Shown here piece after piece: positions 23,478 through 36,027 of a DNA stretch of 64,000 bases (the first letter of the stretch is position 1; each line of letters opens with the position of its first letter). Below the pieces are notes generated by a model. It had not been told where the DNA came from, searched no databases, and was given only the letters and a program-made list of their open reading frames with translations. Origin of the DNA: Nigrospora sphaerica. Its lineage: Eukaryota > Ascomycota > Sordariomycetes > Amphisphaeriales > Apiosporaceae. Position numbers and translations under genes: made by a program. The DNA lies in the NCBI GenBank assembly GCA_018287875.1, contig JAGVVL010000001.1:5704001-5768000 (forward strand), given 5' to 3'.

Positions 23478-26400
23478 ATGCCCCGGACTGTCAACAAGCG
23501 TGACCGGTTCGCGGCGCTCCGCGCGCTGCGAGCCTCGGGTAAAAAAGCCTTCGACACGTTCGAGGTAGAGAACAGTGGAGACGTGTACGACGAGGTCGAC
23601 GAGACCAAATACAGGGAGATTCTACGTGAACGCCTGGACGAGGACGACTTCGTGGTCGACGACAATGGCGAAGGCTATGCCGACGACGGACGCGAGGAAT
23701 GGGACCGCGTCCACCACTACGAGACGGACAGCGAAGATGAGCGGGTGATCCAAGGCAAAGACCGCAAGTCAGGTATGTTCGCTTGCCCCTCCCTCTCAAT
23801 TCCCGCCGCCCTGCTCACGCATCTGGCCCAGACCAGCGGAAACGCGAAGAGGACAAGGCCAAGCGGGATGCGAACGATCGCGACATTGGCGAGTATTTTA
23901 CCAAAGCCCGCACCGCCGCGAAGCCCAAGGTGAGCCTGGTTCCGTCGAATCTGCGCGCCCCGACTGACTTGAGTCGCCAGCCTGTGAAAACCGAAGCGGA
24001 TGACAAATTCTTGGCCGAACTCCTGGGCGAAGTCGACGTCAGCAACCCCATCCCCGTGTCCCGTGCCCAGAAGAGGAACAGGTCGCCTGAGAGGCGGCGA
24101 GCCCGTATCCCCTCGCCTGTGGCCGAGCCCAGGTTGCCGGTTTCGAAGCGCCCCAGGATCAGTCCGGAACGACTGCCCACTCCCGAGGCCCCCGAATACG
24201 ACACATTCATCCACTCTATGGACGACGAGCTCCTGCCGCCGGCCCCTGATGTCGCCATGAGTGACCCGGAACCTGCACCTTCATCGCCCATCACCAAAGC
24301 TGTCGAACGCAAGGCCCAGATTAAGGCCGAGGCTGCGGACGACGACGAGAACGTAGACATGATGGAGGTCGCTCACGCCGGCACCATCAATACTGCCAGT
24401 GTCAACCTGGCCGCCTCCAGGCCCATCAAGAAGCTTGCCAAGCCGGACCCCTACCCCTCCCCCGCCAGTTCTTCTCCCGTCAAGGCCTCCGACGCCGCTG
24501 TGGATGCGTCGTCCTGGAACGATCTCACCAGCAAGCTCAACGTAGTCAGCAGCCCGGCTACCGAGACGCGCAGTGTTGGCAAGATTGACTATAAAGACGC
24601 CATAGAAGCAGACGGCAGCCTGAACTTTTTCTGGACCGATTATACCGAGGTCCACGGCAGCCTGTGTTTGTTTGGCAAAGTCTTGAACAAGAAGACCAAA
24701 ACTTACGTGAGCTGCTTCGTCAAGGTGGACAATATTCTGCGAAAGCTCTACTTCCTGCCCCGTGAGACCCGTCACCACGGTGGCTTCGATACCGGAGACG
24801 TGGTCAAAATGGTCAACGTTTACTCCGAAGTGGACGACATTATGACCAAAATGAAGGTCGACATGCACAAGATCAAGCCCTGCAGGCGAAAATACGCATT
24901 TGAGCTGCCTGACATACCCCGGGAAACACAGTACCTGAAGCTTCTGTACCCTTACACCAAGCCCCTGCTCGAGCCCGGGACCACAGGCGAGACCTTTTCT
25001 CACGTCTTCGGCACCAACACGGCTCTCTTTGAGCAGTTCGTCCTGTGGAAAGGGATCAAAGGCCCCTGCTGGCTGAAAATCAAGGACGCAGACTTTGGCA
25101 GCCTCAAGAACGCCTCACACGCCAAGCTCGAGGTCCTGGTCGAGCATCCCGACATGGTGTCTTGCGACACGAAGACGGACAACCTGGATGCGCCCCCCCT
25201 CACCATCATGAGTGTCGCGCTGCGAACCACGTTCAACGCCAAGGCCAATAAGCAGGAGATCCTCGCTATCAGTGCCCGGATCTATGACAGCGTCTTGCTG
25301 AGCGACACGACGCCCGCCGAGAAGCTGCCATGCCGGACCTTTACTGCGATCCGCCCGAACGGTTCGGCCTTCCCTATGGGCTTTGAGAAGCTGGTTCGGG
25401 ACAGGAAGAAGGGGCTCATCAAGCTCGTGAAGCAGGAGTCCGAGATTCTGTCGTTCTTCCTGGCGCAGGTCGACGTTGTCGATCCAGATGTGATTATGGG
25501 CCACCAACTGGAAGGTGTTGACTACAGCGTTCTCCTCAACCGGCTGCACGAGAAGAAGACGCCGCAGTGGTCGCGTCTGGGACGTCTACGAAGACAAGCA
25601 TGGCCGCCATCTCTGGGCAAGACTGGTGGCAGCGTCTTTGCTGAGCGCCAGGTGATGGCCGGTCGCCTTCTCTGCGACCTGGCCAATGATGCCGGAAAGT
25701 CGGTCATGATCAAGTGTCAATCGTGGAGCTTGACCGAGATGTGCAGCCTCTATCTCGGGGGCGAGAAACGCCGGGACATTGACAACGAGGCCGCCCTGAA
25801 GACTTGGGCCTCCGAGAAGAATGGTCTGATGGACTACATTACCCACATGGAGGCCGATACGCACTACATCGCGGCTCTTGCGCTGAGGACGCAAATTTTG
25901 CCCCTGACCAAGGTTCTTACCAACCTGGCTGGCAACTCGTGGGCCCGGACCCTGACGGGAACGCGCGCCGAGCGGAACGAGTACATTCTGTTGCACGAGT
26001 TTCATCGCAACAAGTACATTTGCCCCGACAAGCAGAGCTTCAAGAGCAAGCCGAAGCCTGACGAGGAGAACGAGGAGGAGGCTGGCGAAGGCAAGAAAAA
26101 GGACAAGTATAAGGGAGGTCTGGTCTTCGAGCCGGAAAAGGGTCTCTACGACAAGTTCGTTCTGGTCATGGACTTCAACTCGCTGTACCCCTCCATCATC
26201 CAAGAGTATAACATTTGTTTTACGACGGTTGAGCGAACTGGACTGGTAAGAACCCGACCAATCCGTTACCCTCGGGTCCCAGGATAGAAACTAACAGCTC
26301 GTCTAGTCCGAAGAAGAAAATGACGGTGTGCCCGAAGTCCCCAAGGACCAGGACCAGGGCATACTCCCCAAGCTCATTGCTACGCTTGTCAACAACAGGC

Positions 26401-28031
26401 GGGCCGTCAAGTCGCTCATGAAGGATAAAAACGCGACGGCGGAGCAACTTACCACGTGGGACATTAAGCAGCTTGCGCTGAAGCTGACGGCTAACTCGAT
26501 GTACGGCTGCCTGGGGTACACCAAGTCACGATTCTATGCGCGGCCCCTGGCCGTTCTTACGACGTCCAAGGGTCGTGAGATTCTGCGCAGCACCAAGGAA
26601 CTAGCCGAGTCCAAGTCACTACAGGTCATCTATGGTGACACGGATTCCGTCATGATTAACGCCAATGTCAACTCGGTGGCGGATGCCCTCAAGGTCGGCC
26701 AGGAGTTCAAGCATGCCGTCAATGAGCGGTATCGGCTTCTGGAGATTGACATTGACAACATCTTCCGCCGTATCCTGCTCCAGGCCAAGAAGAAGTACGC
26801 GGCCATTAACCTCGTCGAGGTACCCGGCGGCAAGTGGGAAGAGAAGATGGAGGTCAAGGGTCTGGACATGAAGCGTCGCGAGTACTGTAACCTGTCCAAG
26901 GAGATCTCTTCGCGCATTCTGAACGACATTTTGAGCGGGGACGACAGCGAGGTGTCGATCCAACGCATCCACGAGTACTTGCGGGAGATCGCGACCAAGA
27001 TGCGGGAGCAAGCCATCCCGGTCCAGAAGTACATCATCTTCACCCAGCTCGGCAAGGCGCCCAAGGAATACCCCAACGCCGACTCGATGCCACAGGTGCA
27101 GGTGGCCCTGCGGGAGATGGCCCGCGGCAAGAACGTGCGCCGTGGCGACGTCATCTCGTACGTAATCACGGGCGACAAGTCTTCCTCGGAGCCGGTGGCC
27201 AAGCGAGCCTACACGCCGCAAGACGTGACCAAGGCCGACTCGGGCCTCAAGATCGACGTCGAGTGGTACCTGGGCAAGCAGATCTTCCCGCCTGTGGAAC
27301 GACTGTGTGCCAATATCGTGGGCACCTCGACGGCGCAGCTGGCCGAACAGCTCGGGCTCGACGTCCGGAGGTACGCCAACAACACGTCGAACCAGAACGG
27401 GGGCAACGATCTGGAGATCCACCCTCTGGAGTCTCAAATCCCCGACGAGATCCGCTTCCGCGACTGCACCCGCCTGTCGCTGCGGTGCCGCAAGTGCCGC
27501 ACCTCGACGCCCTTTGAGGGCCTGGTTTCGAGCAAGAACGTCACGCCCCAAGGCATCAGCTGCCAGGCGTGCTCAGCGCCCATTCCCAACCTCAGCGTCG
27601 TGGCGCAGGTCGAGGCCGCCGTTCGCGCCGAGACGGCGCGCTACTACGAGGCGTGGCTGGTGTGCGACGACGCGTCGTGCGGCAACCGCACGCGGCAGAT
27701 GAGCGTTTACGGCAGCCGCTGTCTGGGCCCCAAGGGTCTCGCGAACGGGTGCCTCGGGCGCATGCGGTACGAGTACGGCGAGCGGCAAATCTACAACCAG
27801 CTCGTCTACCTGGCCAGCCTGTGGGACGTGGAGAAGGCCAAAAGCAAGGCGGCCGAGGTGAGCTCGGCCACGGAGCGGGAGGAGATCCTGGCGCTGGCCG
27901 AGCACAACCGTGCCCGATTCGGCACCATCCAGGGCGTGGTTGAGAAGTATCTCGACAAATGCGGCCGCCGCTGGGTGGCCATGGATACCCTGTTTGGCAA
28001 GCTGGGGTTTGCCGCCGCTGCCGCCGCGTAA
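23478..28031 (+). CDS. POL1: DNA polymerase alpha catalytic subunit
   Basis: Nuclear family-B polymerase that extends primase-made RNA primers at origins and on the lagging strand. Three exons: 23478-23772, 23832-26245, 26307-28031, giving 1477 residues (yeast Pol1 has 1468). The N-terminal Pol alpha domain carries FVVDDNGEGYADDGREEWD. A short FLAELLGEVD motif resembles the Ctf4-interacting peptide of Pol1. The catalytic core has motif A MDFNSLYPSIIQEYN (about 877), motif B LKLTANSMYGCLGY (about 959) and motif C YGDTDS (about 1011), with both metal-binding aspartates of motif C. The exonuclease domain lacks the catalytic acidic set, as expected for alpha. The C-terminal domain has eight Cys in two groups, CRKC/CQAC and CDDASC/C-x8-C, the sites that bind zinc and the B subunit. 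The second intron falls just after motif A. Confidence 0.97.
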
Positions 28032-28809
28032 AAAGGGGGAGGGGGCGGCGGGCACGTCGATGACTACCTACACAAAGCTGGTTTCGTTGGAGTATTAAGG
28101 GGTTTATGACGACAGTTTGTTTTGACTACAAGTGCCGGCGTTGGGACGGCTTCGGGAGATCATGGGTCACGCACGGTATGGCATCATGAACGTTTTGGTA
28201 CGCATTGTCTAATAGTGCGGGCGTTTGGGGGTGCGCAGCTGAGCCACATGCGATTTGATGGCCGCAACGCAAGAATGTTTCTGTTATCGTGAGCCAGCCA
28301 CCCGTGTTTTGTTTGACCTATGTGACCGGTGATCGGCTTCCGTAGTCCCCGAGAGTGAAAAGTGATTATCTTCTAGTTGGTATAGAGGTGGTACATACGC
28401 CGGCTCTCTTCCTAACCGGGTCTTTATTAGTGTAGCAGCTTCTTCCGACATAGCATGTGAATACGACAAATGATGAAATGTAGCCAAGAAGCCACGAGGA
28501 AGTTTTAAGAGTTTGAAGTGGTCAACTTATTGAGTCGTTAATCATTCATCATGTTTATCATCTTACAGGGAGGTGATGAAGTATCTCAGCGGGTTTCCAA
28601 TTACACCGCCAGAGCACCCAACACCGGTTTGCCCAATTCCGTCTTCCACTTGGGGTGCCAAGTCCGCATCGAAATTAACAGCCAGACGACCAAGCCCCCT
28701 TCCCCTTTTCAGTTTTCTTAAATAAAAATCATACAGTGACATCGTGGTGGGGACGCGCTGCGTGGGAGAGACGCCGGGAAACCAAGCCAAGATGCCCACG
28801 CTACGGCGT
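28032..28809. other. Convergent 3' intergenic region (POL1 / LEA-like gene)
   Basis: This is 778 bp between converging stop codons. It should hold both 3' UTRs. I see no gene, repeat or RNA signature in it. Confidence 0.55.
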
Positions 28810-29517
28810 TTAGGGGTGCTCGGCCTCGCGCGACGACTGCGTCACGCTCTCGGGGGGCACGTAGCCCTCGGCCGAGATGGAGTCGGGGACCGATTCGGGG
28901 GTGTAGTATTCATCGCCCTTGAACTGGGCGCGGGGTTCGCCGGCCTGCTCGGCGAGGGCGGCGTTGGCGCGCACCGCCTCCTTGCCCTCGGTCGCCACGC
29001 CGCGGCCGCGGGGCTCGGGCACCGGCGTGGCCTGCGGGCCCCTCTCGCCCGAGGGCAGCCGCGCCGAGAGCTCGTTCACGTTGTCGTAGCCGCCCTTCTC
29101 CGCGAGCCGCTGCGCCAGCTTGTCCTCGGGCCCGCCCTTGCCCTCAAAGTGCTCACCGCGGGTTTGGCTGGGCATCGGAATGCTGCGTCAGTAAATGTGG
29201 TCCTCCGCGTGTGTGGGTGCGCGTGCGCGCGGGCCTGTGTCCCAAGGGCGAAAAGACATATATGCATATACATACCGGCCGCGGGCGTCCAGCTCACCAC
29301 CCTCCTCGGGCGGGATGCGCTTGTTATAGCTGGCGTTGGTGCTCAGATCCAGATCGTACTTGACCTCGGCGCCGGGGAACTTGGACTCGACGCGCGAGTC
29401 GACGCCGGCCTCGTCGTTGACCGACGTCTTGTGAGCGCCCGTCTTGGCCTCGTAGGTGTTGAGGTCGGCCTCGGCCTGGTTGGCCATGTCGCGCAGCTTC
29501 TCGGTGGAGGGGGCCAT
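28810..29517 (-). CDS. Small hydrophilic LEA-like conserved fungal protein
   Basis: Two exons, 29276-29517 and 28810-29182, joined across a 93-bp intron (29183-29275, donor GTATGT), give 204 residues. The protein is strongly hydrophilic with no signal peptide or membrane segment. It begins MAPSTEKLRDMANQAEADL, has a conserved-looking YNKRIPPEEGGELDARGR segment spanning the splice junction, and then TRGEHFEGKGGPEDKLAQ. This composition and motif order resemble fungal proteins annotated as LEA-domain, thought to act in desiccation or stress tolerance. The name rests on that resemblance and no catalytic motif is present. Its upstream region is interrupted 1.1 kb away by a Tc1-type element. Confidence 0.75.
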
Positions 29518-30641
29518 TGTGGAGAGAAAGCTTTCGGGATGTAGATGGATGAAGGAAGATGGGCGAGTGTAAATGTACGTGGCGGGTTCTCGTACGAGAC
29601 GTGGGAGAGGGCCGTTGTTGTTGTTGTGGTGGTGGTGGTGGTTGTGAGTTGATGTCGGCAATATCTTTTTCGTTGGGGGGAGGCATTCGCTACGCTTTAT
29701 CATCTACCGAACCACTCGATCGCTCAACAGCTGGTGCAACCGACGTCATGCCAAACGGCGAGGCCATCGAGATAGTCGTCGCCGTGCAATCGCTCCATCT
29801 GACGACATGTACAGAGTATGATCTCATAGACCCGATTTTCCCGTCTCGCCCGCGCGACCGGCCAGCCACCGGTGGTCGCTGCCCCAAAGCCAAAAAACAA
29901 ATAAATGCCGGGGCGCGGGCACACCTACGGGTAAGAAGTAGGCAGGAAGCGGACCTTCGCTCCGGGGCAGGAGGAGAAAAGGCCGCGACGAGTATGCAGG
30001 CATACCTGGGCCGCGCCAGGCGTGGCCCGCTGATCGCCTGGTGGGGGGGGGGTGAGAGGTGGGATGCGCGTGCGAAGTATTATATCATGACTTCATAGGT
30101 GCTACCACAGGGTAGAGAGCGAAAAGGAAAAGAGCCGAGGGGCGTCTCAGCGGCTCTGCTCCGGGGCAAACGGAGTGAATGCGTGCTATGCGGACAACAT
30201 GGTACATACACACATGCACACACTCATCCTCTTCCCCCCCCCCTCACCCTGACCTGTGAGCCTGTCTTCATACCCGGTATCGCAGTACGAAGTAGACGCA
30301 ATTAATAATTCCTCCTCCGTACCGGCGGGATACATCGTCCTATTATCACGCTAATAATACTACTGGGGGCCAACCGTGGCATACAGCGTGTAATGGAACT
30401 AGTATACTCCGGCACCTCGCCCGTGACTGTAGATGACAGCAAACAAACGCGCGTGTACACTCACATAATGCCAGAAACGCGGAAAAACAAACAGGCCACC
30501 CACTCTCCACCTGGTTCCTCCTTGTCGATTCTACCCGCGTGTACTATTGCACGGGCACGTACAACTACTCGTACACTCGGCAGCTGCGGGACTAGTCTTT
30601 CATACTATCGGATACGCGGTACCCATTACAGCGGATACGTA
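29518..30641. other. 5' flank of the LEA-like gene up to the transposon
   Basis: No gene is supported. A GTT/GGT microsatellite lies at about 29612-29645, just upstream of the LEA-like start; a G9 run lies near 30045 and a C9 run near 30234. The segment ends at the TA target site of the Tc1 element. Confidence 0.55.
29612..29645. repeat. GTT/GGT microsatellite
   Basis: Runs of TTG followed by TGG triplets in the leader region of the LEA-like gene, about 100 bp upstream of its ATG. Confidence 0.7.
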
Positions 30642-30669
30642 AAGTGACTGGCCAAAAGTCTGCGCACAG
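30642..30669 (+). repeat. Left terminal inverted repeat of the Tc1 element
   Basis: 28 bp, preceded by TA. It differs from the reverse complement of the right TIR at positions 3, 5 and 11 only. Confidence 0.93.
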
Positions 30670-30786
30670 ACTACATCACCAACCACTCGCTAATTTCTAC
30701 CCTTCAACTTTTATTACAACTCACGCACTCAATTCGATAGCAAATTAAGTAGGTTTTTTTTTAAAAGAAAACTCTCGAAGTGTAGT

Positions 30787-31913
30787 TTAATAATGGCTAT
30801 ACCAGCCTCTTGCGCGAAGTACCGCTGCTATACGCCGTGGGATTGACTTTAATAGCTTTAAAATGAGGCCGTGATCTAGCTCACTCCACGCCAACTCGAT
30901 TATCTCCCTTGCATACGCGTAATCGTTTATGTTATCCTTCAGATATTGAAAACGAGGCTCGATTTCATATATCTTAAGCTTTAGGGCCCTCCAGACTTGC
31001 TCAATAGGGTTGAGGTCGGGGCTATGAGCAGGCCACTTAATCGTCCAAATGCCCTTACTTTCGAGGAAGTCCCGGACCGCATGCGAACGATGTATACGCG
31101 CATTATCTTGCATGAAGAGGTCTCCAGCCTCATATAGAGGCACGAGTCCTTCCTCTAGGACCTCCATATAGCGGGTAGAGGTGAAGCCCTTACGTGCAGA
31201 GTCCGGATCACCCTCACAGAAAATGAGGGGGACATCCCAGACTCGTCATCCCTCTGCCACACCATACCCCATACCATAAGGCTGATACGAGGCCTTGAGT
31301 GTGGCAGAGGGTTCACGAGGTCCTCACGGAAGCGCTCGCGCGCGTATCGGAACACCCATTCGCCAGGTTTAGAGGGTTCGTTTTGAATCGTGCATTCGTC
31401 GGAGAAGAGGCATCGCATAAGCAGCTCTTGAGCGTCTTTAGAGGACCACTCACGGCAGAAACGAAGCCTCTGTATAGCGTCTTCTTTAGTGAGGAGAATA
31501 CGCTTCGCAGCGCGCCAGTGGCCGATATGTCTCTTACGAAGAGCGCGCTTCGCCGTCCTTGCAGAGAAGGTCCTAAGTCGAGGGTCGAAGAGAGCGTCTC
31601 TCTCGACGCAGATCTCTTTCCACGTGGCACGCGGCTTCCTCCGTATTAATTGAAATACGTAACGCTCTTGTCGAGAGGTTAACCTACGCGGTCGACCACT
31701 TCTTTTCTTAGGTTTTGTTGTTTCCCGTTGAGTGACGCGCCTCACAAGGTTGGTGATAGTTTCGCGTCGACGCGTTCCGAAGGCCTTTGCAATGGCACTA
31801 TGCGGTTGACCGCATATAGCGAAAGCTACAATAGCCGCGACAGCCTCAGGGCTAAACTGTCCGTTAGGCTTGCGCTCTGCGGTTAAAATGCGACCAAATT
31901 CGTGCATATCCAT
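30787..31913 (-). pseudogene. Tc1-family DD34E transposase, frameshifted
   Basis: The gene starts at ATG 31913 (MDMHEFGRILTAERK). The N-terminus has two helix-turn-helix regions (FSPEAVAAIVAFAICG; RYVFQLIRRKPRATWKEIC), which would bind the TIRs. The catalytic triad is present: D in FSDECTI, D in MQDNARIHRS, and E in PDLNPIEQVW exactly 34 residues later (DD34E, Tc1 type). The reading frame breaks at a run of five G (31227-31231 on the + strand; C run on the coding strand). Upstream sequence reads to ESGMSP, while downstream sequence continues as IFCEGDPDSARKGF in another frame, consistent with loss of one base. No other stop or frameshift is seen, so inactivation looks recent. Confidence 0.93.
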
Positions 31914-31993
31914 GGCTAATTAAGCGAGTTATGGGCAGATGAAGAGATAGGGTGGTTATGTTGATGTCGTGAAGTTGGCACGAGGGGGGTGGC

Positions 31994-32021
31994 CTGTGCG
32001 CAGACTTTTGTCCAGTGATTT
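31994..32021 (-). repeat. Right terminal inverted repeat of the Tc1 element
   Basis: 28 bp, followed by TA at 32022-32023; partner of 30642-30669. Confidence 0.93.
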
Positions 32022-32210
32022 TACCATGCGTGCTGTTTTCGTCATGTCCTACTTGCAGGCCCTGAAGAAACGAAGTTGTAGACCAGGGCTATCTTACCCA
32101 GAACATCCCGGACAAACAAACCTTTACACACTCATTCACGATACTTACTTGACCCTTGTGGACACCATCCCGTGCACAGCCGGCCGTTCTGTACCTTCCT
32201 GCCTGCCCAT

Positions 32211-34909
32211 TTATGCCAGATACGTATACGAGCCGCCCTCGCGTTCCAAGTAGTCCTTCTCAATCAGCCTGCGGCGTCTTATTAGCTTGAGGCCCTCATA
32301 GTGTGCCCGCCAGGCTTGCTGCCGACTTACTTCTCGATATTCTTCTTGATCTCGGCCGTGTCCACGGCGCCGCGGCTTTTGGTCTGATTGATGACCTCGG
32401 CCACAAGGTTGGCATGTGTCATGGTCTTGCGGCTCTTCATGATTCGCACAATGGCCGCCTGCGTCTCGAACTGGCGGTCTGCCGCCACTTTCTTGTGCGT
32501 CTCTTGGTTTTCCTCCTTGGTCTCCTTCAGTTGGACCTGGTTGATCTTGACGCGGTACTTGGGGTCTGCGAACGCTTTGTTGACTGTAAACGTGTCCGTC
32601 TTGTTGACGTCCTTGCCCTTAGGGTGCTTTGTAAGTACTCGCGCCTTGCCGCAGGCCAGCGACTGCAGCGTCCGCTGCAGGTCCTGCCCATTCAGGCCCG
32701 TGGCCTCGGCGATCTGCGAGTAGCCAAGGAACCCGTCGGGCTTGTCTTCGATCGCATTGAACAGCTCCAGGACGACGGCTTGGTAGGCACTGACAAGAAG
32801 CTCCTTGGTCCCCTTGTTGAACCTTGCCTTGACCACGCAATGGGCCAACGAGTGTTTCCACGTCAGCCGCCTGCCCGTGTGCTTGCCCACGTAATACTTC
32901 TCAAACTCCTCGAGCTGCTTTGCCACCAGGTCGGGAAGGAAGAGCCGGGAGTCGGGATACGTTGGCCACGCCGCTGCCGACAGAATGCTGACGTTCAAGT
33001 CGACGCTGCGGTTGCTGCGGCCTGTTCCTTCCAGCCAGGACTTGTACGACGCCATCTCTTCACGTGCCAATTCTTGGTCTTTGAACATCTGCTCCAGGTT
33101 GTGCGTGAAAATCGAGCCACACTCGCTCTTCAGCTTCGTGAGCATGCTCCTCTCCGCGTCGGCGCTGGCACTGCGTCCCATGAGAAGGCGCCGGGCCAGA
33201 TCCTGCTTGTAGAAAGCCTCAAACACGTCCTTGCCCTCGATGAAGCGGAACAGCTCCAATGCTTGATCGAGCTGCCTGTCAAGCTCGGCGTCCTCATCGC
33301 CTGTGCTAGCCTGCCCGCTTCTCTCTGCCTCGGCGCGGTCCTTGTTATCCGACAAAAGCGCTTTCGGTATCGTTTTCAACCCCCCACGCAGGAGCATGTC
33401 GATGTATTTGGCAATCATCTCCCCAACCTTGGAGGTGGACGTGTTCCACGACGACAGGATCTGTTTGTCGTTGATGAAGTTGCCAAAGGCCTCTCGTAGT
33501 CCATACGTGAAGTCGTCGTCTTGCAGGAAGGCGTCTCGTATCATCAGGTCCAGGGCCCGGCGGAACACAAGCAGCCGTACCACCATGTCGTCGCCGCGAG
33601 ATGTGTCGTTCACAATGGCCGCGCCCCTATCGCGGATGTAGTGCTCCCAAGGCTCCTTCAGTCGTTTTTGAATGCCGCACAGGCGCAATAGGTCGTAGAG
33701 AGCCTTCATCGAGTCGACCATGCCATCGTCCAGGAGCTTCCCAACGCTTTCACCGTCTAAAAGCTTCTCCGAGTAGTTTTCGACAAGTATCTCGTGGGCC
33801 ATACTCACGAGTTGCCGCTTGGTTGTGCTGTCAAAGTTGTATGCGTTACACCGGTGATCCTCAGTGCCGAGGAGCTGCTCGCATGCCCCGATGTACGACT
33901 TGAGCGACGCTGCGCTACGCTCATCGGCAAACTCCTTGAGATATTGTTCCGAGGCAGCCAGGAAACGAGGCTCGAAGTATTTGCCGTAGACATTCATGAC
34001 ATGTATCATGGATATGGAATCGCGGAGCAGGGCACCGTCGAAACGTACATCGCCTGTGCGGTCGTGGTGGACCAGATCGCACATGCCTTGTAGAACCTGG
34101 GAGCCCGTCGTGGAGGACGCGTGGAACACCATCCTCCGGAACAGGGTGATGGTCAAATCGTTCAGCTGGGGCAGGTCTTTCGCGCTCAAGAGGAAGCAGC
34201 GATCGAGGTAACTGAAGATGGAGCGAATGGTCAACTGCTACGAGGTTAGTGGCCGCAGCCGGCCAAGGGCTTCCGAGTACCGGGGGAAGTACCCGAGGGG
34301 ACTTGAAGGCTTTCGTACCGATTGCTGGTTCCATGTTACCCAATGCCTGTGCACGCTGCGCAGAGCTTCGGCGGCACTGACGCCCATGTGCGTCTTGATG
34401 GACCGGAGCATCTCCTGGTTCAAATAAACCTCGCAGCGTTGACGCAGCAGGTCATACAGCTCTTTGGACTTGCCATGACGGCAGATGTCCTCGACCCCGC
34501 GGTACAACCTCTCGAGTGGCTGCCGAGGTGGTTGCTGGGCAAAGATGGCGGCAACGGCGGCATCGAGCTCGTTCCAGGTCTTGGTGTAGTATTGCTCGAG
34601 GTCGTTCGCGCGGGAGGCGGTCCGGAGATTCTTGATGACCAGACGCTTCACACCCTCCTGAGGTCGAAAGGCGGAGCGGGGCTCGGCGTCGGGTCGCTTT
34701 CCTAGCACCTTGCTCATCCTCCGGGCTTCGGCGGGAGTAGCTTCACCTTGTTTCGGACGCTTCAGAACTTGCTCGGACGGGCGGGCGTCGGACTGGCGAC
34801 GTTTGGACGTCGACGTCTCGTCGGCCGGCTTGCGTCTTCCCTGAGACCCGAGACCACCCACCCGGCTGTTCTGTGACGAGTTGAGGCGGTCTGGCGGTGG
34901 CGGCGGCAT
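32211..34909 (-). CDS. cul4: Cullin-4, scaffold of CRL4 ubiquitin ligase
   Basis: Scaffold that holds DDB1-type substrate receptors at its N-terminus and the RING protein Rbx1 at its C-terminus; CRL4 acts in replication licensing, DNA repair and, in fungi, heterochromatin control. Three exons: 34319-34909, 32331-34237, 32211-32268, giving about 851 residues. A basic, disordered N-terminal tail of about 80 residues (SKRRQSD, LKRPKQG) precedes the cullin repeats (from about 90). The cullin homology region contains DVFEAFYKQDLARRLL and LTWKHSLAHC. The neddylation site is K798 in IVRIMKSRKTMTHANLV, and the winged helix ends in EKDYLEREGGSYTYLA, the usual cullin C-terminus. The last intron (32269-32330) restores IEK-LIEKDYLE. 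For the first intron the acceptor may be 34238 or three bases later. Assignment to CUL4 rather than CUL1 or CUL3 rests on the VNKAFADPKYRVKINQVQ-type block. Confidence 0.93.
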
Positions 34910-36027
34910 GGACCTAGAGGGAGGTCATGCAACAGCTGTCACACAAACCTCGGCGGCAAAAAGATGGCGGCTTGCTGGACGGGGCGTGTCGGGCGGGGGG
35001 ATGTGCTCCTCGATGGGCGGGTGGGTATGACGCCGAGATGATGGACGGGTACGGTCGGGTAGGAGGTAGGTCTGGCGGCAAGTGGACTGACTATGTTGTT
35101 AGTCGAGCTCTCTGCACAGCCGTTCGAGATGGGTTCGGAGTTCTGTCAGTTGGTGGCCCTGTTACCTCCAAGCTCCAAGATGTAGTTTGCTCGGAGTGAT
35201 GAAGCTCATCTATAATGGTCTAATCCGTTGTTTCGCTGTTGCGCGCGTTAAGTCCGACGGTAGCGCACACACCATTTCGCGGGGATGCCTTTACTAGCGC
35301 TGGTGGCTGACGGTCGCCCGTCGTTCTTTAGGCAAGTACTTACATACCTTACACAGTACGTAGTAGACAAGTACCAAGGGCAGTGGAGGAAAACAATGTG
35401 GGGTAGCTGCGATTGGGGCGGATCTCCGAGATCCAGCAATGGGATCCAGCCTTCAAAGCCCCCAGACAAGGTACTACAACATAAGTTCGTATCTCCTTCA
35501 TGACTCAGGTGGAAGGTTGGTCGGGTAGATACTTCTTACATATAACTATCTACCTATGTAGGTGCTTATGGTAGGTACGTTCTTAACCTTTCGTAGAAGC
35601 GACCGCCCGTGAAAAAAACACTAGGGTACTCCAAACTTTTCCGCTCCTCAAGCAGGCAGGTCCGCCCTCATTTTGACCACCCTGCCATCCATTGGCCCGA
35701 TCCTGAAACCCCATGGCAAGCTCACCAGGAAGCAAGTACGAGAGCGCGGGTTTCTGAGAAGCAGTGGCCGTAACCTCCCATGCCTCATGTGCTTGCAGGT
35801 TGCCTGGCTAAGAGCTCGTAGATAGGGCGTACTCAACTTCGGTATCACTTGCCTCACATTGGCTGTATATACGTGTAGCCTTCCAACCTCTGTTGGGCTA
35901 TCTCTAAACTCCATTACCCCATCTGCTTCTCTATTTGCAGCACCATGGAATCTCTGTGTCGGCGCCAGTCACATCTCTCCTTTGCTCATGGCAAAGTGCT
36001 CTCTCCTCCACAGGCCCCCGAAACACA
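34910..36027. other. Divergent intergenic region (cullin-4 / DUF6594 gene)
   Basis: This is 1.1 kb between two divergent starts and should hold both promoters. TACCTATGTAGGT-type motifs occur at 35550-35580. An ATG at 35944 opens a frame that ends at 36042, overlapping the 36028 start in another frame; it could be an upstream ORF or part of an unspliced leader. Confidence 0.5.

Larger units (their letters stand above)
30642..32021 (-). mobile_element. Tc1/mariner element (1380 bp), complete ends, broken transposase
   Basis: The element is bounded by 28-bp terminal inverted repeats at 30642-30669 and 31994-32021. They share CAAAAGTCTGCGCACAG at their inner end and match at 25 of 28 positions. 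TA dinucleotides flank it at 30640-30641 and 32022-32023, the expected target duplication. One transposase gene fills the interior on the minus strand. The element lies between the LEA-like gene and the 3' end of cullin-4, about 190 bp past the cullin stop. Confidence 0.95.

Noticed and set aside
32303..33499. 398-codon open frame antisense to cullin-4
   Set aside because: It overlaps well-supported cullin coding sequence entirely and is a shadow of its codon bias.
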